11,688 nt of DNA from DATMXS01 sp050260275 (lineage in GTDB: Bacteria > Acidobacteriota > Terriglobia > Bryobacterales > Bryobacteraceae): NCBI GenBank assembly GCA_050260275.1, contig JBLNBX010000280.1, positions 1-11,688 on the forward strand, read 5' to 3'. Below are positions 6,197-11,688 of the stretch, in pieces. Both the position numbers and the translations under genes were made by a program. The notes beneath the pieces were generated by a model. That model had not been told where the DNA came from. It made no database searches and worked only from the letters and a program-made list of their open reading frames with translations. Within the stretch, counting starts at the first letter, position 1. The number at the start of each line of letters is the position of its first letter.

Positions 6197-8523
6197 AGCG
6201 CCCCCGCATCACCCCCTGGCGGCTTGTATTGGCTGCGATCGCGTGCATCGTCATCGCGGGCGTCGCGCTGCCGCTACTCGACGCGGGAGGCTTCAGGGAT
6301 AGCGTGCGCCAGAGCCTGCGCGAGGCGCTGGGCCGCGATGTGGAGCTAGGCGACGTTCACCTTGATCTCTTCAGCGGGCCGGGTTTCTCGGTAAAGAGAG
6401 TTGTCATTTACGACGAACCATCGGCTGGAATCGAGCCGTTCGCGTATGTCGAGTCGCTCGAGGCGCGCGTCAGCCTCGCGAGTCTGTGGACCAGACAACT
6501 CGAGTTCGCGAGCCTCACTCTGATCAATCCGAGCCTCAACCTGGTGCGGCCGGAAGAAGGGCGATGGAATTTCCTGCCGCTCCTCGAGCGCACGGCCGGC
6601 GCGCGGCTTCCGAACATCCAAGTCCGCAACGGCCGCATCAACTTCAAGTTCGGCGACACGAAGTCGATTTTCTACCTGGCCAACGCGTCGATAGAGATCA
6701 CCCCGCCTTCGACGCGGGGCGGCGAATGGAGCTTCCGGTTCGATGGCGCTCCGGCGCGCACCGATCGCGTCGCTCCGGCCTACGGAAGCCTGCGTGCGCG
6801 GGGCCGCTGGCGTCCCGGCGCAACCGGCGGTGGCGTGGTCGACGTCTCGCTCGATCTCCAGCGCAGTTCGCTAGGCGAGGCTATCCGTCTGCTTCACGGC
6901 CACGACATCGGCGTCCACGGCCAGGTGTCCGCGCGGGCGCGCCTCACTGGGCCAGTTTCGAATATTGGCATCACGGGCAGGCTGGAGATAAGTGACGTCC
7001 ATCGCTGGGACCTCATGCCGCCGTACACCGGCTTCTGGCCATTCGATTTCACGGGCCGGCTCGACCTGTCCGCCCAGACGCTGGATATCGATACTTCGCC
7101 CGGCCAGCAGATCGGCTTCGCCGTCCGGGCCTCGGAGTTCCTGGCAAAGGCGCAATGGACGGCCACCGTCACGCTGCACTCCGCCCCGATCGCCCAAGCC
7201 GTCAGCCTGGCCAGGCAGATGGGCCTTTCCGTGCCGGAGGGCCTCGAAGCGGCTGGAGATCTCAACGGCGACGTCGGTTACTCGCCAGTGGCGGGCATCG
7301 CGGGGGTGCTCGGCGCGGAGAATGTATCCGTGCGCGCGCCGGGAGCTCCGGAGCTGCGCTTCGAACACGGGGAGCTGGTCATTGGCAACGACGCCGTACG
7401 CCTGCAGCCCACGTCGGTCGCGATTGCCGGGAGCCCACTCGGACGTCTGGAAGGCGAGTACTCCTGGCGCTCGGGGAGGTTCGACGCGATCCTCACCGCT
7501 CGTTCGGCACCGATAGAGGCCACTGCGGGGGCGGCGCGGATGGTTGGAGGCGCTCCGTTGCTGGAGCAGTGCTCCAAGGGAACCTGGCGGGGCATGGTCC
7601 GGTACCAGAGGCGCTCGGGCGAGGATCGCGGCCGATGGTCCGGCGTGCTCGAGGTGGAGGACGCCGAGATCGCGCTGGATGGGCTGGCCGCCCCGGTGAC
7701 GCTTTCCTCGGCGCGCATCTCGCTGCGGGAGCCCGGGCTGGTGGTGGACCGCATACGCGGCGAAGCAGGCGGCATCGAGTTCACGGGCGACTACCGGCTG
7801 ACTCCGGAGGCCTCCCACCCGCACCGTTTCAGGCTCAGGGCGGGCGCCGTGCCCGCGTCCGATCTGGAGGCGCTGCTTGCGCCCACGCTGCGCCGCCGCG
7901 ATGAAGGTTTCCTCAGGCGCGCCCTGAGACTCGGACGAACCCGCGTCCCGGAGTGGTTGGCCGCGCGACGCGCCGATGTGTCGTTCCAGATCGCGGCGCT
8001 TGAGGGCGCGGGATTCCCAATCAGGAGGATGCGCGGCCGGATGCGGTGGACCGGGCCTAACGTCGAAATCTCGGGCTTCGCCGTGCAGGCCGGCGGATCC
8101 GCCTTAGCCGGCGATCTGTCGATCAACCTGCGCGGCTCCGTGCCCGCCTATCACCTCGAGGCGGACTTCAAGAACCGCAACTGGGCCGGAGGCGAGTGGG
8201 AAGGGAAAGCGGTGCTGGCGACATCGGGAACCGGCGCCACTTTGGTGCGCAATCTGAAGGGAAAGATCGACTTCTCCGGCCGGTCCGTGGAGATCTCCGG
8301 GGAACGGTTCAGCACCATCTCCGGCCACTGCGCGCTGGCGATGGCCGAAAGCTCGCCTGTCTTCACGCTCACCGGCCTGTCCGCCACCGCGGGCGACGAG
8401 GTATTTCAGGGGCAGGGCGGCACGGATGCCAGCGGCGTCGTGCAGGTGGAGTTAAGCGCGGCCAGCCGCGGGTTGCGGCTGACCGGCACCCTCTGGCCCT
8501 TGAAGCTGGACGCCAACCCGTAG
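6193..8523 (+). CDS. AsmA family envelope protein
   Basis: This 776-residue protein belongs to the AsmA-like family, inner-membrane proteins with a long periplasmic beta-rich domain that influence outer-membrane assembly and are thought to carry or guide lipids across the periplasm. One N-terminal membrane helix (about 11-29) follows a short basic start, so the rest faces the periplasm. The segment after it (SVRQSLREALGRDVELGDV, about 36-54) and the later ASLTLINPSLNLVRPEEGRWNF (about 102-122, quoted here only by its family-typical pattern of a conserved NP and GxWN) are characteristic of the N-terminal AsmA domain. The remainder is repeating beta-strand sequence with no enzyme motif. The GTG start overlaps the mocA stop by GTGA and has little ribosome-binding sequence, so translation is likely coupled. 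Its place behind two cofactor genes is unusual and has no obvious functional logic. Confidence 0.85.
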   Translation: MKRPRITPWRLVLAAIACIVIAGVALPLLDAGGFRDSVRQSLREALGRDVELGDVHLDLFSGPGFSVKRVVIYDEPSAGIEPFAYVESLEARVSLASLWTRQLEFASLTLINPSLNLVRPEEGRWNFLPLLERTAGARLPNIQVRNGRINFKFGDTKSIFYLANASIEITPPSTRGGEWSFRFDGAPARTDRVAPAYGSLRARGRWRPGATGGGVVDVSLDLQRSSLGEAIRLLHGHDIGVHGQVSARARLTGPVSNIGITGRLEISDVHRWDLMPPYTGFWPFDFTGRLDLSAQTLDIDTSPGQQIGFAVRASEFLAKAQWTATVTLHSAPIAQAVSLARQMGLSVPEGLEAAGDLNGDVGYSPVAGIAGVLGAENVSVRAPGAPELRFEHGELVIGNDAVRLQPTSVAIAGSPLGRLEGEYSWRSGRFDAILTARSAPIEATAGAARMVGGAPLLEQCSKGTWRGMVRYQRRSGEDRGRWSGVLEVEDAEIALDGLAAPVTLSSARISLREPGLVVDRIRGEAGGIEFTGDYRLTPEASHPHRFRLRAGAVPASDLEALLAPTLRRRDEGFLRRALRLGRTRVPEWLAARRADVSFQIAALEGAGFPIRRMRGRMRWTGPNVEISGFAVQAGGSALAGDLSINLRGSVPAYHLEADFKNRNWAGGEWEGKAVLATSGTGATLVRNLKGKIDFSGRSVEISGERFSTISGHCALAMAESSPVFTLTGLSATAGDEVFQGQGGTDASGVVQVELSAASRGLRLTGTLWPLKLDANP

Positions 8524-8546
8524 CGGCTGGGCGGGGCCTGTGAAGC

Positions 8547-9215
8547 TTACTTCAGCTCCGGCACCGGCCTCGTAAGGCCGGCCGAGAGCGCCAACTGCGT
8601 GAGACCGGCGATGTTGTTCACGCCGATCTTCTTCATCATCGTCTTGCGGTAGCTGCGAACGGTCTGCAAGCCGAGATCGAGCATCACCGCTATCTCTTTG
8701 CTCGTCTTGCCTTCCGCCACCAGCCGCAGCACCTGGAGTTCGCGAGGCGAGAGGGTCTCGAGCGCGGGGGGGAGCGCCTTCGACTCCAGATCGCCCTTCT
8801 GTATGCGGTTCTGGACGCGGTCGGTTACTTCCGCGCACAAGTAGAAACCGCCCTTGGCTACCGTTCGCAGCGCGTCCACAAGGTCGTCCGACGAAGCGTT
8901 CTTGAGAACGAAAGCGCGCGCGCCCGACCTTATGGCGCCTACCACCGAACTCTCGTCGTCGTACATGGACAGAATCACGACTTTGCAGTCGGGACAATGC
9001 CGCATGATCTCGACAGTAGCCTCAATCCCGTTCAAGCCGGGCAAGCCGATGTCCATCAACACCAGCTCAGGCTTCAGGCGCTTGCACGCCTGAACGGCCT
9101 CTGCCCCGTTATCGGCCTCGCCGACGACTTTGAACTCCTCGCGCTTCTCGAGAATCGACTTGATCCCATCGCGAAAGATCTTGTGATCGTCGACGATCAA
9201 AATCTGATACGCCAT
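8547..9215 (-). CDS. NarL/FixJ-family response regulator
   Basis: The 222-residue protein is a two-component response regulator that binds DNA after phosphorylation. The receiver (1-120) has all key residues: Asp9-Asp10 in IVDDH, phospho-acceptor Asp55 in LVLMDIGLPG, Ser83 in ILSMYDDE and Lys105 in FVLKNA. The LuxR-type helix-turn-helix follows (about 150-212), with LSPRELQVLRLVAEGKTSKE and the recognition helix around QTVRSYRKTMMKKIGV. It lies 7 bases downstream of the histidine kinase gene, with a strong GAGGA ribosome binding site overlapping the kinase stop, so the two are a cognate pair. It is the last gene of the transketolase operon and converges on the AsmA gene with a 23-base gap. 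The target genes are unknown. Confidence 0.95.
   Translation of the reverse strand: MAYQILIVDDHKIFRDGIKSILEKREEFKVVGEADNGAEAVQACKRLKPELVLMDIGLPGLNGIEATVEIMRHCPDCKVVILSMYDDESSVVGAIRSGARAFVLKNASSDDLVDALRTVAKGGFYLCAEVTDRVQNRIQKGDLESKALPPALETLSPRELQVLRLVAEGKTSKEIAVMLDLGLQTVRSYRKTMMKKIGVNNIAGLTQLALSAGLTRPVPELK
8564..8581. repeat. Stem-loop at the convergent gene ends
   Basis: CCGGCCT (8564-8570) and AGGCCGG (8575-8581) form a perfect 7-base stem around a CGTA loop. It lies inside the last codons of the response regulator gene, just past the AsmA stop. A second short stem, TGAAG (8541-8545) with CTTCA (8550-8554), lies beside it. There is no T-run, so any terminator role, perhaps for the plus-strand AsmA unit, is weakly supported. 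Confidence 0.35.
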
Positions 9216-9219
9216 CGGT

Positions 9220-9224
9220 TCCTC
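9220..9224 (-). promoter_or_regulatory. Ribosome binding site of the response regulator
   Basis: GAGGA on the minus strand overlaps the TGA stop of the kinase and sits four bases before the regulator ATG region, fixing the start at 9213-9215 and tying translation of the pair together. Confidence 0.7.
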
Positions 9225-9909
9225 ACGCGACCTGCCCCCCGGGGGTCGGGACCGGCTGAATGACTTTCACAATTGTACCCCTACCTGGGGCGCTCACAAG
9301 CGAAAACCGGAGCCCCGCGGCAGAGGCATGGCGTCGCATCAGCCGCAGTCCCAGCCCGCGCGGCTTTATACTTTCCGCGCGCGGCGAAAAACCCCTGCCG
9401 TCGTCGCGGACAATGAGCGACACCCCGGCTCGCGTCTTCTTCACAAAAACATCTATCCTCGTCGCGCCGGCGTGCCGGACCGCATTGTCCAGCGCGAGTT
9501 GGGCAATTCTGAACATCACCGCGGCCACGGCGGCATCCGGCCGGACAGCCGGGTCGCAGGTGACCGCTATGCCCGCCGGGACCGCCGTCCGGTAGCGGTC
9601 AGCGAGGCTCTTAAGCGAGGGCTCCAGGCCGGCGCGGCCCGCGGCGCACGGGTTCAGTTCGTAGCTCAGATCCCGCACGCGCCCGATCGCCGTTTCCAGC
9701 AGCCGCTGGATCTCGACGATGCGGCCGGATGCCGACTGAGAGCCCTCGGATATATCCATCCGCAACAGATCGAGCTGCAGCCCGATGGCGCTCAACACCT
9801 GCCCCACCTCGTCGTGGAGCAGGCGGGAAATCCGCGCGCCCTCGAGCTCCTGAGCGTTCATAGTCTCCGCCAGGAAGCCGGTCAGTTCCCGGTCTGTCGC
9901 GAACGCCAT
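9223..9909 (-). CDS. Soluble NarL-type (HisKA_3) sensor histidine kinase
   Basis: This 228-residue kinase has only a short N-terminal lead, a HisKA_3 dimerisation domain and an HATPase domain, with no membrane segment and no recognisable sensor domain. The phospho-accepting His32 is in ISRLLHDEVGQ. The ATP domain shows Asn142 in LDNAVRHA, the G1 box VRDDGRGF and the G2 box GLGLRLM. In the N-box the position normally held by Glu (QEAL.N) is Leu138, read as CTC, which may lower kinase activity. The enzyme would work in the cytoplasm, either sensing through the short N-terminus or through a partner protein. The frame stays open upstream into the transketolase gene, but the ATG at 9907-9909 has AGGG in the correct place, directly after the transketolase stop, and is where kinase-like sequence begins. 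The response regulator follows after 7 bases. Confidence 0.9.
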   Translation of the reverse strand: MAFATDRELTGFLAETMNAQELEGARISRLLHDEVGQVLSAIGLQLDLLRMDISEGSQSASGRIVEIQRLLETAIGRVRDLSYELNPCAAGRAGLEPSLKSLADRYRTAVPAGIAVTCDPAVRPDAAVAAVMFRIAQLALDNAVRHAGATRIDVFVKKTRAGVSLIVRDDGRGFSPRAESIKPRGLGLRLMRRHASAAGLRFSLVSAPGRGTIVKVIQPVPTPGGQVA

Positions 9910-9915
9910 GTATGG

Positions 9916-9919
9916 CCCT
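9916..9919 (-). promoter_or_regulatory. Ribosome binding site of the histidine kinase
   Basis: AGGG on the minus strand overlaps the TAG stop of the transketolase gene and lies six bases before the ATG at 9907-9909. It supports this start over a longer one that would run into the transketolase gene. Confidence 0.5.
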
Positions 9920-10880
9920 ACTGCTTTCTGGCGACAACCTTTCTCGCCGCGGCGGCGATGTTTACTGCGCGCATGCCGTATTTGTCGAGCAGCGCGTCGG
10001 GCGAACCGGACTCGGCGTAGCCGGTCAAGCCGACGAACTCCATCGGGCACGGCGCGGCGCTCACAACCGCCTGCGCGACTCTGACGCCAAGACCGCCGTC
10101 AACCAGGTGCTCCTCGGCCACGACGATCGCGCCCGTTTCCTTCGCCGCGCGAATAACGGCGTCCGTATCGAGCGGCTTGATCGAGTACATATCCACCACG
10201 CGCGCGGAGATGCCCTCTGCGGCGAGAATCTCGCGCGCCTGCAGGGCCTCGAACACCAGCAGGCCGTACGTGATGATGGTGACACCCGTGCCGGGTGCCG
10301 CCTCAATGGACTTGCCGATGGCGAACTGCTGTTCGGGACCGTAGACCACTGGCACCTTCGGCCGGCCCGTCCGGATGAACACCGGCCCAACGTGCGCCGC
10401 CGCCGCGCGAACCAGCGCGCGCGTGGCGAACTCGTCCGCCGGAGCCAGCACGGTGAATCCCGGCAGCGAGCAGGCGAGCGCCAGATCTTCGATGCTCATC
10501 TGCGACGGCCCGTCCTCGCCGATCGAGATACCGCTGTGCGTGCCCACGATCTTCACGTTGAGGCCCGGATAGGCCACGGTGACGCGAAGCTGCTCGAATC
10601 CCTTGTTGAGAATGAAGCAGGAGAAGCTCGATGCGAAAGGAATCTTGCCGCAGGAGGCCAGGCCGGCCGCCACGGCCACCATGTTCGCCTCGGCGATGCC
10701 GCAGGAAACGAAGCGGTCGGGGAACTCCTTGCCGAACAGGTGGGTCATGGTGGACTTTGACAAGTCGGCGTCCACCGCCCAGATACGCGGGTCCTCGCGA
10801 CCCAGCTCGACCAGGGCCCGGCCGAACGCCTCGCGCGTCGCCATGCCCATCTTGATTTCGGGTTTGGGTGCGATCGACAT
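9918..10880 (-). CDS. Transketolase, C-terminal subunit
   Basis: This 320-residue protein is the second half of a split transketolase: a pyrimidine-binding domain (about 10-175) and a C-terminal domain (about 190-315). Transketolase moves two-carbon ketol units between sugar phosphates in the pentose phosphate pathway, using thiamine diphosphate. The catalytic Glu64, which activates the cofactor, lies in CGIAEANMVAVAAGLA. THSGISIGEDGPSQMSIED (about 114-132) and VLAPADEF are family hallmarks, and VVAEEHLVDGGLG marks the C-terminal domain. The ATG begins one base after the stop of the N-terminal subunit gene, with GGAG about ten bases upstream, so the halves are made together and should form a heterotetramer. 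Related two-domain proteins such as DXP synthase exist, but the partner gene is clearly transketolase-type. Length is normal for a split subunit. Confidence 0.93.
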   Translation of the reverse strand: MSIAPKPEIKMGMATREAFGRALVELGREDPRIWAVDADLSKSTMTHLFGKEFPDRFVSCGIAEANMVAVAAGLASCGKIPFASSFSCFILNKGFEQLRVTVAYPGLNVKIVGTHSGISIGEDGPSQMSIEDLALACSLPGFTVLAPADEFATRALVRAAAAHVGPVFIRTGRPKVPVVYGPEQQFAIGKSIEAAPGTGVTIITYGLLVFEALQAREILAAEGISARVVDMYSIKPLDTDAVIRAAKETGAIVVAEEHLVDGGLGVRVAQAVVSAAPCPMEFVGLTGYAESGSPDALLDKYGMRAVNIAAAARKVVARKQ

Positions 10881-10881
10881 G

Positions 10882-11685
10882 TTATGCCAGCTCCTTCAGC
10901 GCGAGTTCCTTCTCCTCAGCCGTGGGCGCAACGCCGTGATACTTCGGATTGTTCTCCATGAACGAAACGCCCTTGCCTTTTACCGTATGCGCGATGACGA
11001 CGGTCGGCTTGCCCTTTGTGGCGGCCGCCTCGTCGAAGGCCGCCTTGAGCTGCGCCACGTCGTGCCCGTCGGCCTCGATCACGTGCCAGCCGAAGGCGCG
11101 CCACTTATCGGCGAGCGGCTCGAGATCCATGATGTCCTTGACGAAACCGTCGAGCTGAATGCGGTTGTAATCGACGATCGCGACTACGTTGTCCAGCTTG
11201 TGGAAAGCGCCGAACATGGCGGCTTCCCAGATCTGCCCTTCCTGGATCTCTCCGTCGCCCAGGATGACGTATACCCGCCCGGGGTTCTTGTCCCAGCGGT
11301 TCGCCATGCCCATGCCAAGCGCGATCGACAGCCCCTGGCCCAATGAGCCGGTGGAAGCTTCGAGCGCCGGAATAAAGCGCCGGTCCGGGTGGCCCTGATA
11401 GATGGACCCGAGCTTGCGCAGCGTCGCCAGCTCATCGGCGGGGGTATAGCCCGCTTCTGCGAACGCCGCATACAGCACCGGCGCCGCATGGCCTTTTGAC
11501 AGGATCAGGCGGTCCCGCTCGGCCATGCCCGGATTCTTCGGGTCATGGCGCATGGTATCCCAGAACAGCGTGGTTACGATCTCGACGGCCGAAAGCGATC
11601 CGCCTGGGTGGCCGGACTTGGCCTCCGTGAGCATCTCGATTATCCGCCGCCGTAAGCGTTTGGCGGTCTGTTTCAGTTCGTCCAC
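10882..11685 (-). CDS. Transketolase, N-terminal subunit
   Basis: This is the thiamine-diphosphate-binding half of a split transketolase, 267 residues from the GTG at 11683-11685. It contains SGHPGGSLS with His26, SKGHAAPVLYA with His66, GHPD (98-101), TGSLGQGLSIALGMG (112-126) and the cofactor motif beginning GDGEIQEGQ (143-151) and ending with Asn174 in VDYNR. All expected residues are present. With the downstream gene it gives a complete enzyme. The frame remains open to the right edge of the window, three bases beyond the GTG, so the true start may lie a few codons outside; the family normally begins shortly before the ELKQ.A...R.RIIEM segment, so little or nothing is missing. It is the first visible gene of the four-gene minus-strand operon; its promoter is not in the window. 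Confidence 0.93.
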   Translation of the reverse strand: MDELKQTAKRLRRRIIEMLTEAKSGHPGGSLSAVEIVTTLFWDTMRHDPKNPGMAERDRLILSKGHAAPVLYAAFAEAGYTPADELATLRKLGSIYQGHPDRRFIPALEASTGSLGQGLSIALGMGMANRWDKNPGRVYVILGDGEIQEGQIWEAAMFGAFHKLDNVVAIVDYNRIQLDGFVKDIMDLEPLADKWRAFGWHVIEADGHDVAQLKAAFDEAAATKGKPTVVIAHTVKGKGVSFMENNPKYHGVAPTAEEKELALKELA

Positions 11686-11688
11686 ACT

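Noticed and set aside
6871..7824. Minus-strand open frame (317 codons) opposite the AsmA gene
   Set aside because: It lies inside the well-supported AsmA coding sequence, is Arg-rich with low-complexity composition and has no recognisable motif.
8541..8581. Bidirectional intrinsic terminator between AsmA and response regulator genes
   Set aside because: Two stems exist but neither has a following T-run, and the stronger one is inside the regulator coding sequence.
9910..10050. Longer N-terminus for the soluble histidine kinase
   Set aside because: The extension would overlap the transketolase gene by over 130 bases and is an Arg-rich shadow; the ATG at 9907-9909 has its own ribosome binding site.
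1..11688. CRISPR array, insertion sequence, prophage, integron or defence island
   Set aside because: No regularly spaced repeats, transposase, integrase, recombinase or terminal inverted repeats were found by reading the sequence; every large coding region fits metabolism, envelope or signalling.

Overview
The window is GC-rich, dense in protein-coding genes and wholly bacterial. It holds ten complete or nearly complete genes and the last 45 bases of one more. No tRNA, rRNA, CRISPR array, insertion sequence or phage gene is visible. The gene set points to a Gram-negative bacterium: an Mla-type outer-membrane lipid transporter ATPase, an AsmA-like envelope protein and a secreted small protein. 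The high GC, the abundance of two-component proteins and the style of the ABC and secreted proteins resemble soil Acidobacteriota (Solibacter/Bryobacter type). That placement is inference from memory of protein style, not a database match.

Layout, left to right. (1) 2-789, plus strand: the end of an unknown gene and an MlaF-like ATPase joined by an ATGA overlap, the end of a lipid-transport operon. (2) 962-4578, minus strand: read right to left, a HAD phosphatase, a membrane hybrid histidine-kinase-like protein and a small exported protein, probably one transcription unit. The kinase-like protein keeps the domain layout but has lost the phospho-accepting His, the N-box Asn residues, the glycine-rich ATP boxes and the receiver Asp, so it looks like a pseudokinase. 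(3) 4579-4775: an intergenic region between divergent units, with an inverted repeat, overlapping GC hairpins and a perfect extended -10 box just before xdhC. (4) 4776-8523, plus strand: xdhC, a MocA-like nucleotidyltransferase and an AsmA-family protein, joined by two 4-base GTGA overlaps. (5) 8547-11685, minus strand: read right to left, the two halves of a split transketolase followed within 8 bases by a soluble NarL-type histidine kinase and its response regulator.

How the genes may work together. The xdhC-mocA pair would finish and insert a cytidylylated molybdenum cofactor into a xanthine dehydrogenase/CO dehydrogenase-type hydroxylase encoded elsewhere. The AsmA-like protein and the MlaF-like ATPase both bear on envelope lipid traffic but sit in separate units. 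The transketolase halves form one thiamine-diphosphate enzyme of the pentose phosphate pathway. Their tight linkage to a sensor-less histidine kinase suggests a cytoplasmic, possibly metabolic, signal for that two-component pair.

The most unusual items are the signalling-dead hybrid kinase with a tandem OB-like exported region, the transketolase plus two-component operon, and the apparently leaderless xdhC promoter. I did not find a clearly new defence or mobile system here.
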